A DNA stretch of 64,000 nucleotides from Streptomyces xantholiticus (GTDB lineage: Bacteria; Actinomycetota; Actinomycetes; Streptomycetales; Streptomycetaceae). The DNA lies in assembly GCF_014651015.1 (NCBI RefSeq), contig NZ_BMWB01000004.1:124001-188000 (forward strand). Reading direction: 5' to 3'. Numbering within the stretch: the stretch's first letter is position 1; each line of letters begins with the position of its first letter. Under the pieces are notes generated by a model, which saw only the letters and a list, made by a program, of their open reading frames with translations, made no database searches and was not told where the DNA came from. Position numbers and translations under genes: made by a program. Below, piece after piece: positions 1-11,381 of the stretch.

Positions 1-1344
<1,344 letters not shown>

Positions 1345-1447
1345 GAGCGCTCCTCGTGCGGTTCCGGGTCCCCCGGACAGGCCCGGAAAGCCCATGGTAT
1401 CGACCTCGGCGGTCCCGATCGCGCGGGGACAGGAGCCTCTCACAACG

Positions 1448-1486
1448 CGAGACGGGCACCCGGGTGTTTCCCAGGTGCCCGTCTCG
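1448..1486 (-). terminator. Hairpin terminator between apt and rel
   Basis: A perfect 13-bp inverted repeat (CGAGACGGGCACC / GGTGCCCGTCTCG) with a 13-nt loop lies about 50 nt past the apt stop. There is no clear U-tract, as is usual in Streptomyces. Confidence 0.75.
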
Positions 1487-1534
1487 GCGGATCGATGTGC
1501 GAGCCCAACGGTGAATCCGCAGCTCACACGCGCG

Positions 1535-2077
1535 TCACAAGGTGATCAGGGCCTCCAGCGGCGCACCGGCCAGCGATGGCTCGAGCCGGGGCCGGCCGCC
1601 CAGGAATCCCAGTTCCATCAGTACGACGACGCCGGCGACGTCCGCTCCCGCGCGGCGGACCAGTTCCAGGGACGCCTCCGCGGTGCCGCCGGTGGCGAGG
1701 ACGTCGTCGATGACCACGACGCGGTCGCCCGCTCTGAGGTCCTCGGCGTGCACCTCGATCTCGGCGGTGCCGTACTCCAGCTCGTACGCCTGGGAGAGCG
1801 TCGCCCCGGGGAGCTTGCCCGCCTTGCGCACCGGGATGAACCCGAGGCCGGCACGGACGGCGACCGGGGCGGCGAGGATGAAGCCGCGGGCCTCGAGGCC
1901 CACGATCTTCGTCGCCCCGTTGCGCACGCAGAACTCGCTCAGTGCGTCGGTCAGCGCCGTGAACGCGGCCGGGTCGGCGAGCAGCGGCGTGATGTCCTTG
2001 AACATCACGCCCGGCTTCGGATAGTCCGCGACGTCCCGGATGCGGCTGAGCAGCAGCTCCTGGGTGTTCACCGTCAT
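1535..2077 (-). CDS. apt: Adenine phosphoribosyltransferase
   Basis: Converts adenine and PRPP to AMP in purine salvage. The 180-residue protein has the normal length for the family. It carries the PRPP-binding signature [17 protein letters not shown] near residues 120-136 and the Apt segment GLEARGF near residue 58. The ATG overlaps the secF stop codon as ATGA, so translation is probably coupled to secF. The apt gene lies between the sec genes and rel, the order known from other streptomycetes. A strong hairpin follows the gene. Confidence 0.95.
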   Translation of the reverse strand: MTVNTQELLLSRIRDVADYPKPGVMFKDITPLLADPAAFTALTDALSEFCVRNGATKIVGLEARGFILAAPVAVRAGLGFIPVRKAGKLPGATLSQAYELEYGTAEIEVHAEDLRAGDRVVVIDDVLATGGTAEASLELVRRAGADVAGVVVLMELGFLGGRPRLEPSLAGAPLEALITL

Positions 2078-3180
2078 CGACGCCTGCCCGAGGGGCGGTT
2101 GCGGCCGCGGCCGCGCGGTCCGACGACCGCTCCGGCGGTCGCGGCCTCGCCGGGTGCGTCGTCCACCGGCACGGCCTGCTCGTCCGCCCGGTCCCCGGAC
2201 TCGCCCTTCGACTCGGCGGCCGCCCGCTTGGCGAGCACCCGCTTTCTCAGGGCCTTCATCTGCGGGTCGCGTTCCTTGAGGTCGGCGACGAGCGGGGTGG
2301 CAATGAAGATCGAGGAGTAGGCACCGGCCGCGAGACCGACGAACAGCGACAGCGAGATGTCGTTGAGCATGCCCGCGCCGAGGACGCCGCCACCGATGAA
2401 GAGGAGGCCGGCGACCGGCAGCAGCGCGACGACCGTGGTGTTGATGGAGCGCACCAGGGTGCCGTTGATGCTGCGGTTGGCGATCTCGCTGTAGGTGAAG
2501 CGGGTCTGCTTGGTGATGTCCTTCGAGCTCTCCTTGAGGCTGTCGAAGACGACCACCGTGTCGTACAGCGAGTAACCGAGGATCGTCAGCAGACCGATGA
2601 CCGTACCGACGGTGACCTCGAACCCGACGAGGGCGTAGATGCCGACCGTGATGGTGATGTCGTGGATCAGTGCGACCAGGGCCGCGACGGCCATGCGCCA
2701 CTCGAAGGCAATGGCCAGGTAGACCACGACGAGGAGCATGAAGACGCCGAGGCCGGTCCAGGCCTTGTTGGCGATCTGCTCGCCCCAGCTGGGGCCGACG
2801 AGGTCGGCATTGATCTTGTCCGCCGGGATGCCCAGCTCCTGGCCGAGCGCCTTCTGGACACGGTCGGCCTCGGCCGTGTCCACACCGCTGATCTGGATGC
2901 GCAGACCGCCGGTGCCGAGCTCCTGGACGATCGGGATGTGGTCGGAGATCTCCTCCGCCGCCTCCGTGGCCTGGGTGACGCTGACGTCCGCCTTCGGCGT
3001 GGTGAAGACGGCGCCGCCCTTGAACTCGATGCCCATGTTCAGGCCCTGCACGGCCAGCGCGACGATCGCGGTGATCGTGATCAGGATGGAGACGCCGTAC
3101 CAGACCTTGCGCTTGCCGACGAAGTCGTAGCCGACCTCGCCCTGGTAGAGCCTGGCGCCGAGATTGCCGAGTCGGGACAT
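2074..3180 (-). CDS. secF: Protein-export membrane protein SecF
   Basis: Together with SecD it forms the RND-type accessory of the SecYEG translocon and uses the proton gradient to promote late steps of export. The 368-residue protein has a first membrane segment near residues 30-50, the SecF pattern GIEFKGGAVF near residues 50-60, and five clustered membrane segments from about residue 135 to 310. A charged, alanine-rich cytoplasmic tail follows. GGAGG lies seven bases upstream of the ATG, inside the end of secD; the secD stop is one base away. The stop overlaps the apt start. Confidence 0.95.
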   Translation of the reverse strand: MSRLGNLGARLYQGEVGYDFVGKRKVWYGVSILITITAIVALAVQGLNMGIEFKGGAVFTTPKADVSVTQATEAAEEISDHIPIVQELGTGGLRIQISGVDTAEADRVQKALGQELGIPADKINADLVGPSWGEQIANKAWTGLGVFMLLVVVYLAIAFEWRMAVAALVALIHDITITVGIYALVGFEVTVGTVIGLLTILGYSLYDTVVVFDSLKESSKDITKQTRFTYSEIANRSINGTLVRSINTTVVALLPVAGLLFIGGGVLGAGMLNDISLSLFVGLAAGAYSSIFIATPLVADLKERDPQMKALRKRVLAKRAAAESKGESGDRADEQAVPVDDAPGEAATAGAVVGPRGRGRNRPSGRRR

Positions 3181-3181
3181 C

Positions 3182-4963
3182 TCACGCCTCCTTCGGTTCG
3201 GTCGACGGGGCGGTGGTACGGCGCGAACGGCGCAGCGGCGGCTTTGCGCCGAGCCGCTTCGGGTCGAGTCCGGACCACGGGTGGCCGCTGGCGAAGAACT
3301 TCCGGCGGGCCATGAGCGTCATCACCGGCTTGGTGAAGAAGAACACCACGACCACGTCGAGCAGCGTGGTCAGGCCCAGCGTGAACGCGAAGCCCTGGAC
3401 CTTTCCGACGGTGACCACGAACAGCACCGCGGCGGCGAGGAACGACACGAAGTCGGAGACCAGGACGGTGCGGCGGGCACGCGGCCAGGCGCGCTCGACC
3501 GCGGGGCGCAGGGTGCGGCCTTCGCGGATCTCGTCGCGGATGCGTTCGAAGTAGACGATGAACGAGTCGGCGGTGATACCGATGGCGACGATGGCGCCGC
3601 ACACGGCCGGCAGGTTGAGCGCGAAGCCGATGGCCGGGCCGAGCAGGGTCATGAGCGTGTACGTCAGGATCGCGGAGACGCCGAGGCTCAGCAGGGCGAT
3701 CAGCGACAGACCCCGGTAGTACAGGACCAGGTAGATGACGACGAGGGCGAGACCGATCGCACCGGCGACCAGACCTGCCTGGAGCTGTTCGCCACCGAGG
3801 GCGGCCGTGACGGTCGTGACGCTGTCCTCCTCGAACGACAGCGGCAGCGCGCCGTAGGAGAGGATGTTGCCCAGGTTCTGTGCGGAATCCTGGTCGAAGT
3901 CACCGGTGATCTCGGCGCTGGCGCTCAGGGTCTGGTTCACCTGCGGGGCCGAGACCACTTCACCGTCGAGGACGATGGCGAACTGGTTCATCGGGGGCTG
4001 CTGCTGGGACAGCCGGCTGGTGATCTTCTGGAACTTCTTGGCACCGGCTTCGGTGAAGTCCATGGTGACGATCCACATACCGCGCTGCTGGTCGAGCTGG
4101 CCCTTGGCGTCGTCGACGTCCCTGCCGTCCACCTCGGCGGGACCGAGGATGTACTTCTCCCACTGGTCGGCGCCGTTCTTGCCGCAGGCGAGGGCCGTGT
4201 CCGACGGCTTGACGTTGTCGCCGAGCTTGCCGCGGGCCTTGGGGTCGGTGCAGTCCAGAGCGGTGAACTGCTTCTCGAGCGCACCGGCGGCGGGATCGGC
4301 GGACGGCGTCGGCGCGGGGCTCTCGCCGGGCTTCGGGCTCTCGGAGGCCTTCGGCTCGTCGGAGCCGGAGGGGCTCGGGCTCGCCGCGGGCGCCTTGAGG
4401 CCGTCGGTGACCGCGCGGCCCTGGGTGGTCGCACCGGCCGAGGGGGTGGAGGACGGGGAGCCCGACGGCGGGGTGGCCGTCTCCTTCTCCTTGTCCTCCT
4501 TCGCCTTGTCGCCGGACGAGGCGCTCGGCTTGACCTCGGGGGCCGCGGGGCCGCCCGGGGCGACCGTCAGAACGGGCCGGAAGAACAGCTGGGCGGTGGT
4601 GCCGACCTGCTCACGCGCCTGCTCGGAGTTGGTGCCCCTGGGGATGTTCACAATGATGTGACTCTCGCCCTGGGTCTGAACCTCGGCTTCGGAGACACCG
4701 AGACCGTTGACACGGCGCTCGATGATGCCGACCGCCGTGTTCATGTTGGTCTCGTTGACCGCGTTCTTCTGGCCGGGCAGGCTCTTGGCCTGGAGCGTGA
4801 TGGACGTACCGCCCGCCAGGTCGATGCCCAGACGGGGCGTGAACTGCCCCGCCACGAACATCCCGCCCGTGAGCGCGACCATGGCGATCAGGATCAGAGC
4901 CAGGGCGCGCCCCGGCTTGCCCTGAGCCCCCGCGGGCCTTCGGCCCCTGTTCGGTGCTGCCAC
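3182..4963 (-). CDS. secD: Protein translocase subunit SecD
   Basis: Partner of SecF in the Sec translocon accessory complex. The 593-residue protein begins with a membrane segment near residues 20-40 and the SecD signature LGIDLAGGTSITL. The periplasmic P1 region contains a Ser/Pro/Ala/Glu-rich, low-complexity stretch at about residues 130-225. Five C-terminal membrane segments include GITADSFIVYFERIRDE. I chose the GTG start reading VAAPNRGRR, with AGGGAG about a dozen bases upstream, because the homologous proteins start here. An in-frame start at 4993 would add ten residues. The gene sits between yajC and secF. Confidence 0.93.
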   Translation of the reverse strand: MAAPNRGRRPAGAQGKPGRALALILIAMVALTGGMFVAGQFTPRLGIDLAGGTSITLQAKSLPGQKNAVNETNMNTAVGIIERRVNGLGVSEAEVQTQGESHIIVNIPRGTNSEQAREQVGTTAQLFFRPVLTVAPGGPAAPEVKPSASSGDKAKEDKEKETATPPSGSPSSTPSAGATTQGRAVTDGLKAPAASPSPSGSDEPKASESPKPGESPAPTPSADPAAGALEKQFTALDCTDPKARGKLGDNVKPSDTALACGKNGADQWEKYILGPAEVDGRDVDDAKGQLDQQRGMWIVTMDFTEAGAKKFQKITSRLSQQQPPMNQFAIVLDGEVVSAPQVNQTLSASAEITGDFDQDSAQNLGNILSYGALPLSFEEDSVTTVTAALGGEQLQAGLVAGAIGLALVVIYLVLYYRGLSLIALLSLGVSAILTYTLMTLLGPAIGFALNLPAVCGAIVAIGITADSFIVYFERIRDEIREGRTLRPAVERAWPRARRTVLVSDFVSFLAAAVLFVVTVGKVQGFAFTLGLTTLLDVVVVFFFTKPVMTLMARRKFFASGHPWSGLDPKRLGAKPPLRRSRRTTAPSTEPKEA

Positions 4964-5116
4964 CTTCTCGTTTCTCCCTGTCCAACCGCCCACGGCGCCG
5001 CGTGTGCGCCCGTGGCGGCCACGAAGTGTTGTGGGGACCTGCCCCCGCGATCAGTCGGCACGCCCCGGGGACCGCCCGGGGCGCCTGCCCGGCGCCACCG
5101 CGGTCCCCGATCGTGG

Positions 5117-5602
5117 CTACTTCGCGTCGGCCTCGCCGTCGGCCTTGCCGTCCTTGGGCTCGGCACCGTCCTCGGCCGCGTCCGCCTTCTCGACCGTGTC
5201 GCTCTCGTCGGCCTTCTCGGTCTTCTTGCCGAGGTCGAGCTTGGCGTCGGCGTCGTCGGCGTCATCGGCGCCGGTCAACGAGGAGGCGTCGTCCGGGACG
5301 ACGTGGGTGTCCGATGCGTCGTCGCCGTGAACGATGCGGTTGTACTCGTCGTCGGTCAGCACGGCACCGATGGCGTTCTTCGCGAACACCAGGTGGACGC
5401 CGGGAGCGGCCTCGAGGAGGACCGTGTCGTCGTTGACCTCCTTGACAGTGGCGTACAGGCCACCGATGGTCCGCACGCCGGTGCCGGGCTGCATCTGGTC
5501 GCGCATCTGCGCGGCCGCCTGCTGCTTCTTCTTGGCGGAGCGGGTCATCAGGAACATGGCCCCGATGAGCACGATGAAGGGGAGGAGGGTCAAGATATCC
5601 AC
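5117..5602 (-). CDS. yajC: Preprotein translocase subunit YajC
   Basis: Small membrane subunit associated with SecDF. The 161-residue protein has one N-terminal membrane helix (ILTLLPFIVLIGAMFLM), the basic stretch SAKKKQQ, and the YajC core with GTGVRTIGGLYATV. The C-terminal third is an acidic, Asp/Lys/Ala-rich tail typical of actinobacterial versions. The GTG start has AAGGAA seven bases upstream; a start at 5620 would add six residues. It is the first gene of the yajC-secD-secF-apt run. Confidence 0.92.
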   Translation of the reverse strand: MDILTLLPFIVLIGAMFLMTRSAKKKQQAAAQMRDQMQPGTGVRTIGGLYATVKEVNDDTVLLEAAPGVHLVFAKNAIGAVLTDDEYNRIVHGDDASDTHVVPDDASSLTGADDADDADAKLDLGKKTEKADESDTVEKADAAEDGAEPKDGKADGEADAK

Positions 5603-5764
5603 GGGGGAATTCCTTCGCATGACCGCGCTGAGCGAGCGGCCGATCTACGGGGATGGGCACGCCGACCTGTAAGGGCGGCATCGGCGGAGTCTAAGCGAGT
5701 CCGCATCGATGGAACAACGCTCAGCATCCCACCGTGGTTCCTGGTCGGGCGAGTCTCCTCGCCG

Positions 5765-6841
5765 TCACGTCCCGAACAGACCCTGTTGTCCGCTTGCGCC
5801 CTGCGCCTGCTGGGGCGGCGTGAGGCCCAGGTGCGCCCAGGCGGCGGGGGTGGCGACCCGGCCGCGAGGCGTACGGGCGAGCAGGCCCTCCCGTACCAGG
5901 AACGGCTCCGCGACCTCCTCGACGGTCTCCCGCTCCTCCCCCACGGCGACGGCCAGCGTCGACAGGCCGACGGGCCCGCCGCCGAACAGTTTGAGCAGCG
6001 CCCGGAGCACGGCACGGTCGAGCCGGTCAAGGCCGCGCGTGTCGACCTCGTACACCTGCAACGCCGCGGCGGCCACCTCGCGGTCGATCCGCCCGTCGGC
6101 CTCCACCTGCGCGTAGTCGCGGACCCGGCGCAGCAGACGGTTGGCGATACGGGGCGTGCCGCGGGAGCGGCCGGCGATCTCGGCGGCACCGTCGGCGTCG
6201 ATCACAACGTCGAGCAGCTGGGCGGAACGGTGCACGACGCGCTCGAGCTCGGCCGGCTCGTAGAACTCCATGTGCGCGGTGAAGCCGAAGCGGTCGCGCA
6301 GCGGTGGCGGCAGCAGGCCTGCCCTGGTGGTGGCGCCGACCAGGGTGAAGGGCGGCAGCTCCAACGGAATGGCGGTGGCGCCGGGCCCCTTGCCGACGAT
6401 GACATCGACGCGGAAGTCCTCCATCGCCATGTACAACATCTCCTCGGCGGGCCGGGACATCCGGTGGATCTCGTCGAGGAAGAGGACCTCTCCCTCCTGG
6501 AGCGAGGAGAGGATCGCCGCGAGATCGCCGGCGTGCTGGATGGCCGGGCCGGAGGTGATCCGGATCGGCGCGTTCATCTCCGAGGCGATGATCATGGACA
6601 GGGTCGTCTTGCCGAGACCCGGTGCCCCTGACAGCAGGACGTGATCGGCCGTGGCGCCGCGCTGACGGGCCGCCCTGAGGACGAGGTCGAGCTGCTGGCG
6701 GACCCTTTCCTGACCGACGAACTCGTCGAGACTCTTGGGGCGCAGGGCCGCCTCGACAGCGCTGTCCTCACCGTCGGCGGCGGGCGCGACCAGGCGCGCG
6801 TCAGCGGCGGTGGAGGTCGTCGTCTCGTCGTCCCAGTTCAC
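5765..6841 (-). CDS. ruvB: Holliday junction branch migration ATPase RuvB
   Basis: Hexameric AAA+ motor that drives branch migration with RuvA. The 358-residue protein has Walker A (GAPGLGKTT, near residue 70), Walker B followed by HRM (FLDEIHRMS), the sensor 1 region (LVGATTRAG) and the C-terminal winged helix ([17 protein letters not shown]). I chose the GTG start giving VNWDDE, which matches the usual family N-terminus; AAGG lies about eleven bases upstream. It is the last gene of ruvC-ruvA-ruvB. An unusually wide 186-nt gap separates it from ruvA; I see no gene in that gap. Confidence 0.95.
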   Translation of the reverse strand: MNWDDETTTSTAADARLVAPAADGEDSAVEAALRPKSLDEFVGQERVRQQLDLVLRAARQRGATADHVLLSGAPGLGKTTLSMIIASEMNAPIRITSGPAIQHAGDLAAILSSLQEGEVLFLDEIHRMSRPAEEMLYMAMEDFRVDVIVGKGPGATAIPLELPPFTLVGATTRAGLLPPPLRDRFGFTAHMEFYEPAELERVVHRSAQLLDVVIDADGAAEIAGRSRGTPRIANRLLRRVRDYAQVEADGRIDREVAAAALQVYEVDTRGLDRLDRAVLRALLKLFGGGPVGLSTLAVAVGEERETVEEVAEPFLVREGLLARTPRGRVATPAAWAHLGLTPPQQAQGASGQQGLFGT

Positions 6842-7027
6842 GTGGTGTCTGCCTTTGTGGTGGTGGTCTGTGCGGTTGTCCTGCGGGCGGGACGGGGGCC
6901 TACGGCCTGGCGGCCGTGGGCGATTCGCCCGGACGGGCCGCCTTCGCGGCCGCCGTGAAGCGGGGTCCGGGGCGGAGCTCCGGTTTCGGGGAGTGGCGGG
7001 GGGCAAGCGACCTCCCCAGCGGGAACG

Positions 7028-7636
7028 TCACCGGGCGCGGTTCAGCGACTGGAGCGCCGCCCGTAGCAGCGGGCCCACCTCCGGGGTCGCCCCCATCATC
7101 TCCGCCTGTGGAGCCACCGCCGTGACCGCCTCCTCGGCCTCCCGCGTCGCATAGCCGAGGCCGATCAGCGCCGCATGGAGCTGGTCGCGCCACGACTGGC
7201 TGACCGGGAAGCCGACGGCGGGGGCGGAGCGCAGCGGTTCCCCGAGCCGGTCCTTCAACTCGAGCAGCAGCTTCTGCGCGCCCTTCTTCCCGATGCCGGG
7301 CACCGCGGTCAGCGCCTTCTCGTCGCCGCCGGCGACGGCGACCCGCAGCGCGTCGGGGCTGTGCACGGCGAGCATCGCCTGCGCGAGCCTCGGTCCGACG
7401 CCGCTCGCCGTCTGGAGCAGCTCGAACACCTGACGCTCGTCGTCGTCGGCGAAGCCGTACAGAGTGAGCGAGTCCTCGCGGACGACGAGCGACGTCGCGA
7501 GCTTCGCGGTCTGGCCGATCCGCAGCGTGGACAGCGTGTCGGGGGTGCACTGGACGGCCATGCCGATGCCGCCGACCTCGATCACGGCGGTGGTCGGTGC
7601 GAGCGCGGCGACAGGGCCGTTCACGAAGGCGATCAT
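7028..7636 (-). CDS. ruvA: Holliday junction DNA helicase subunit RuvA
   Basis: Tetrameric junction-binding protein that loads RuvB. The 202-residue protein has the N-terminal OB fold ([12 protein letters not shown]), two helix-hairpin-helix elements ([17 protein letters not shown] and [15 protein letters not shown]) and the C-terminal RuvB-binding domain ([16 protein letters not shown]). The ATG overlaps the ruvC stop by 4 nt (ATGA), implying coupled translation. Confidence 0.95.
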   Translation of the reverse strand: MIAFVNGPVAALAPTTAVIEVGGIGMAVQCTPDTLSTLRIGQTAKLATSLVVREDSLTLYGFADDDERQVFELLQTASGVGPRLAQAMLAVHSPDALRVAVAGGDEKALTAVPGIGKKGAQKLLLELKDRLGEPLRSAPAVGFPVSQSWRDQLHAALIGLGYATREAEEAVTAVAPQAEMMGATPEVGPLLRAALQSLNRAR

Positions 7637-8175
7637 GCGGTACGGCCTTTCGATGCGTACGCCGTGCGGTGTGCGGCGACGGCTTGCTGGAGGCGGTTCT
7701 GGGCGGGCGCGCGCCAGATGTGGCAGATGGCGAGGGCGAGTGCGTCCGCGGCGTCGGCCGGCTTCGGCGGTGCGTCGAGCCGCAGCAGCCTCGTCACCAT
7801 CGCACCGATCTGCGCCTTGTCGGCGCGCCCGCTGCCGGTGACGGCTGCTTTGACCTCGCTGGGGGTGTGCAGGGCAACGGGGATGCCGCGCCTGGCCGCG
7901 CAGAGCATGGCGACGGCGCTGGCCTGGGCGGTGCCCATCACCGTCCGCACATTGTGCTGGCTGAAGACCCGCTCCACGGCGACGAATTCGGGCCGGTGCT
8001 CGTCGAGCCACTGCTCGATGCCCTGCTCGATGGCGACCAGCCGGCTGCCCAAGTCGGCATCGGCCGGCGTCCGGACGACTCCGACGCCGCGCATCGTCAG
8101 CGGACGGCCGGCGACACCCTCCACGACGCCGACACCGCACCGGGTGAGCCCCGGGTCCACCCCCAGCACGCGCAC
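7633..8175 (-). CDS. ruvC: Crossover junction endodeoxyribonuclease RuvC
   Basis: Dimeric resolvase that nicks Holliday junctions. The 180-residue protein has the RNase H-like fold with catalytic acidic residues in [12 protein letters not shown] (Asp7), in the [11 protein letters not shown] segment (Glu), and in [13 protein letters not shown] (Asp pair). The GTG start is supported by a near-perfect ribosome site, AAGGAGGT, five to six bases upstream. It is the first gene of the ruvCAB operon, and its stop overlaps the ruvA start. Confidence 0.95.
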   Translation of the reverse strand: MRVLGVDPGLTRCGVGVVEGVAGRPLTMRGVGVVRTPADADLGSRLVAIEQGIEQWLDEHRPEFVAVERVFSQHNVRTVMGTAQASAVAMLCAARRGIPVALHTPSEVKAAVTGSGRADKAQIGAMVTRLLRLDAPPKPADAADALALAICHIWRAPAQNRLQQAVAAHRTAYASKGRTA

Positions 8176-8234
8176 GCCCCCACCTCCTTCGCTCAACTGT
8201 TTGTGCAGGCTATCGGTCGGCACCGACAAAGCAC

Positions 8235-8271
8235 GGACGGGCCGACGGGAGCGTGTCCCGTCGGCCCGTCC
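8235..8271 (-). terminator. Strong hairpin terminator downstream of yebC
   Basis: A perfect 15-bp inverted repeat (GGACGGGCCGACGGG / CCCGTCGGCCCGTCC) with a 7-nt loop. It lies just after the yebC stop and upstream of ruvC, so yebC and ruvCAB are probably separate transcripts. Confidence 0.8.
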
Positions 8272-8294
8272 GCGTACGCGGCCATGAGGGTGCG

Positions 8295-9047
8295 TCAGGC
8301 GTCGACCTTCTCCATGACATCGTCGGACACGTCGAAGTTGGCGAAGACGTTCTGCACGTCGTCGCTGTCCTCGAGCGCGTCGATGAGCTTGAAGATCTTG
8401 CGCGCGCCCTCCTCGTCCAGTTCGACCTGCATGGTCGGGACGAAGTTGGCCTCGGCCGAGTCGTAGTCGATGCCGCTGTCCTGCAGTGCCGTGCGGACCG
8501 CGACGAGGTCGGTGGCCTCGCTCAGCACCTCGAAGGACTCACCGAGGTCGTTGACCTCCTCGGCACCCGCGTCGAGCACCGCACCCAGGACGTCGTCCTC
8601 GGTCAACTCGCCCTTGGGGACGATCACGACGCCCTTGCGGTTGAAGAGGTACGACACGGAGCCCGGGTCGGCCATGGAACCGCCGTTGCGGGTCATGGCG
8701 ACGCGGACGTCGGAGGCGGCGCGGTTGCGGTTGTCGGTCAGGCACTCGATGAGCACCGCGACACCGTTCGGGCCGTAGCCCTCGTACATGATCGTCTCGT
8801 AATCGACGCCGCCGGCCTCGAGGCCACCGCCGCGCTTGATCGCCGAGTCGATGTTCTTGTTCGGGACCGAGCTCTTCTTGGCCTTCTGCACGGCGTCGAA
8901 GAGGGTGGGGTTACCGTCCAGGTCGGCGCCGCCGGTACGGGCTGCGACCTCGATGTTCTTGATCAGCTTCGCGAAGAGCTTGCCGCGCTTGGCGTCGATC
9001 ACGGCCTTCTTGTGCTTCGTCGTAGCCCATTTAGAGTGGCCGGACAT
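8295..9047 (-). CDS. YebC/PmpR-family protein (TACO1 family)
   Basis: A 250-residue member of the YebC family, reported both as DNA-binding regulators and as translation factors for difficult proline tracts. The family N-terminus [15 protein letters not shown] is followed by the second-domain signature [14 protein letters not shown] and NRAASDVR. Full length. Placement next to ruvC is the classical yebC-ruvCAB arrangement. I see nothing that decides between the two roles. Confidence 0.93.
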   Translation of the reverse strand: MSGHSKWATTKHKKAVIDAKRGKLFAKLIKNIEVAARTGGADLDGNPTLFDAVQKAKKSSVPNKNIDSAIKRGGGLEAGGVDYETIMYEGYGPNGVAVLIECLTDNRNRAASDVRVAMTRNGGSMADPGSVSYLFNRKGVVIVPKGELTEDDVLGAVLDAGAEEVNDLGESFEVLSEATDLVAVRTALQDSGIDYDSAEANFVPTMQVELDEEGARKIFKLIDALEDSDDVQNVFANFDVSDDVMEKVDA

Positions 9048-9109
9048 CTGCCTGTCTCCTTCGCGTAACCCTTTACTGAACGAACCCGAGAGATCCTACC
9101 GGGATCGCG

Positions 9110-9709
9110 TCACATGCCCGCGCGCACCATGTCCACGAACAGGCCGTGAACCCGGTGGTCGCCCGTCAGTTCCGGGTGGAACGAGGTGGCCAGGGCGTTG
9201 CCCTGACGGACGGCGACGATGTGGCCGTCGTGCTCCGCGAGCACCTCCACCTCCGCGCCGACGGACTCCACCCACGGCGCACGGATGAAGACGCCCTCGA
9301 CCGGATCGCCGTCGACGCCCTTGATGTCGACCGCCGCCTCGAACGACTCGTTCTGCCGCCCGAAGGCGTTACGACGGACGATCATGTCGATGCCGCCGAA
9401 CGTCTCCTGTCCCGACCTCGGGTCGAGGATCTTGTCGGCGAGCATGATCAGACCGGCGCAGGTGCCGTAGACCGGCATGCCTGCGCGCAGCCGCTCGCGC
9501 AGGGGTTCCATCAGGCCGAACAGGACGGCCAGCTTGGAGATGGTCGTGGACTCGCCGCCCGGGATCACCAGGGCGTCGACCTCCGCCAGTTCCTCGGGGC
9601 GCCGGACCGGCCTGGCCACGGCATCGGCCGCGGCCAGGGCGATCAGGTGCTCCCGTACGTCGCCCTGCAGCGCCAGAACCCCGATGACAGGGACGTCGGG
9701 AGTGGTCAT
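9110..9709 (-). CDS. pdxT: Pyridoxal 5'-phosphate synthase glutaminase subunit PdxT
   Basis: Class I glutaminase that feeds ammonia to PdxS for de novo PLP synthesis. The 199-residue protein carries the [10 protein letters not shown] start, IPGGESTT near residue 50, the catalytic cysteine in YGTCAGL, and the His/Glu pair in [13 protein letters not shown]. The start overlaps the pdxS stop by one base (TAATG), so the two subunits are translationally coupled. Confidence 0.95.
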   Translation of the reverse strand: MTTPDVPVIGVLALQGDVREHLIALAAADAVARPVRRPEELAEVDALVIPGGESTTISKLAVLFGLMEPLRERLRAGMPVYGTCAGLIMLADKILDPRSGQETFGGIDMIVRRNAFGRQNESFEAAVDIKGVDGDPVEGVFIRAPWVESVGAEVEVLAEHDGHIVAVRQGNALATSFHPELTGDHRVHGLFVDMVRAGM

Positions 9710-10617
9710 TACCAGCCTCGGTTCGCGTAGCGCTCGGCCTCGGGCAGGGTGTCGCAGTTGATGCCGACCATGGCCTCGCCCAGGTTGCGGGACGCGTCCG
9801 CGATGATCTTCGGGTCGTCGTAGAAGGTGGTGGCCTTCACGATGGCCGCGGCACGCTTGGCGGGGTCGCCCGACTTGAAGATGCCCGAGCCGACGAACAC
9901 GCCCTCGGCACCGAGCTGGCGCATCAGCGCGGCGTCGGCGGGAGTGGCCACACCACCGGCGGAGAACAGCACGACCGGCAGCTTGCCGAGCTCGGAGACC
10001 TCCTTGACCAGGTCGTACGGGGCGCGGAGCTCCTTGGCGGCGGCGTACAGCTCGTTGTTGTCGAAGCCGCGCAGCTTGGCGATCTCGTTCTTGATCTGGC
10101 GCAGGTGACGGACGGCCTCGACGACGTTGCCGGTGCCGGCCTCGCCCTTCGAGCGGATCATGGCCGCGCCCTCGGCGATACGGCGCAGCGCCTCGCCCAG
10201 GTTGGTGGCGCCACAGACGAAGGGGGTCGTGAAGGCCCACTTGTCGGAGTGGTTGACCTCGTCGGCCGGGGTGAGGACCTCGGACTCGTCGATGTAGTCG
10301 ACGCCGAGGGACTGCAGCACCTGGGCCTCGACGAAGTGGCCGATGCGCGACTTGGCCATCACCGGGATGGAGACCGCGTCGATGATCTCCTCGATCATGT
10401 TCGGGTCGGACATCCGGGCCACGCCGCCGTCCTTGCGGATGTCGGCGGGCACGCGCTCCAGCGCCATGACGGCGACTGCGCCGGCGTCCTCCGCGATCTT
10501 TGCCTGCTCGGCGTTGACCACGTCCATGATCACGCCGCCCTTGAGCTGCTCGGCCATGCCGCGCTTCACGCGGGCGGTGCCGGTCTCGGGGGTCTGCGGG
10601 ATGGGGGTGATGGACAC
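9709..10617 (-). CDS. pdxS: Pyridoxal 5'-phosphate synthase lyase subunit PdxS
   Basis: Builds PLP from ribose 5-phosphate, glyceraldehyde 3-phosphate and ammonia as part of a 12+12 complex with PdxT. The 302-residue TIM barrel includes [28 protein letters not shown], the lysine-bearing [13 protein letters not shown], and [18 protein letters not shown]. The start is GTG with GAGG about six bases upstream. It is the first gene of pdxS-pdxT. Confidence 0.96.
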   Translation of the reverse strand: MSITPIPQTPETGTARVKRGMAEQLKGGVIMDVVNAEQAKIAEDAGAVAVMALERVPADIRKDGGVARMSDPNMIEEIIDAVSIPVMAKSRIGHFVEAQVLQSLGVDYIDESEVLTPADEVNHSDKWAFTTPFVCGATNLGEALRRIAEGAAMIRSKGEAGTGNVVEAVRHLRQIKNEIAKLRGFDNNELYAAAKELRAPYDLVKEVSELGKLPVVLFSAGGVATPADAALMRQLGAEGVFVGSGIFKSGDPAKRAAAIVKATTFYDDPKIIADASRNLGEAMVGINCDTLPEAERYANRGW

Positions 10618-10732
10618 GGGTACCTCACTCGATGACGACGTTGTGATGCGTCACCGATGGAACATGCGCCGTCCAGTCCACTGCAAGTGCCAATGAACAG
10701 CCGGTGGATCGTTTTCGGCGGTCAGGCGACGA

Positions 10733-11272
10733 TCATGTGGGCCTGTCCGCGAGTGCAGCGGGCGGCTCGTCGTCCATTTCGAAGGCCAACGGGAACGGGG
10801 CGTGGCCCGCGAGCCGGAACCAGCGGACCTTGCGGTGCCGCCGCAGCGCGCGTGCCGCGCGCACGGCGTCGTTGTGGAACCGGCGCGCCATGGGCACCCT
10901 GCGCACCGCCTGCGCGAGCTCGCCCGCCGTGTCATCGCCGCCCGGCACCTCACGCACCGCCTCGACCTGCTCGGCCGCCCCGAACACGGCCCGCAGCGCC
11001 GCGCTCAGCTCGCTCTCCGCGACCTCGCGGTGCTCCTCCTCCGCCTGACGGGCCGCATGCGCGGCCTCGTAGAGAACGATCGACGCGGCGGGATCGAGCA
11101 CGCCGGAGGTCGCCAGCTCCTGCGCGACGGAGGCGCGCCGCAGCAACTGCGCGTCGAGCGCGGCACGGGCCGCGTCGATCCGGGCGTGCAGCCGGTCGAG
11201 ACGTCCGGCGGTCCAGCTGAGGTACATGCCGATGGCGACGAGCGCGACGACGATCCAGATCAGGGTGCTCAC
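10733..11272 (-). CDS. Conserved actinobacterial protein with N-terminal membrane anchor
   Basis: No named function recognised. The 179-residue product begins with one membrane helix (STLIWIVVALVAIGMYLSW). A long, charged, alanine-rich helical region follows, with coiled-coil character (RLDRLHARIDAARAALDAQL); the fold resembles small LemA-like anchored helical proteins. The basic C-terminal part contains RALRRHRKVRWFRLAG. I chose the GTG start at 11272 over a TTG three codons upstream. It lies between pdxS and the PIM mannosyltransferase, the usual streptomycete location. Confidence 0.8.
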   Translation of the reverse strand: MSTLIWIVVALVAIGMYLSWTAGRLDRLHARIDAARAALDAQLLRRASVAQELATSGVLDPAASIVLYEAAHAARQAEEEHREVAESELSAALRAVFGAAEQVEAVREVPGGDDTAGELAQAVRRVPMARRFHNDAVRAARALRRHRKVRWFRLAGHAPFPLAFEMDDEPPAALADRPT

Positions 11273-11381
11273 GGGCGGCAAGGCTACCGGTGAGCACTAC
11301 GCGCTCGTCTCGTCCGGGGGTCCGTAGGGCCCCGCTGCGCGAGGCTCGCAGCCCGTCGCAGGCGCGACCGACGTGGGGCCC

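Noticed and set aside
3164..6631. A 1155-codon open frame on the plus strand opposite secD, yajC and ruvB
   Set aside because: It is antisense to well-identified genes and is kept open by G/C third positions; its composition is His/Arg/Gly-rich and it matches no family.
7028..8140. A continuous frame joining ruvA with upstream sequence
   Set aside because: The upstream part is the ruvC gene read in another frame; the ruvA ATG at 7636 is the family start.
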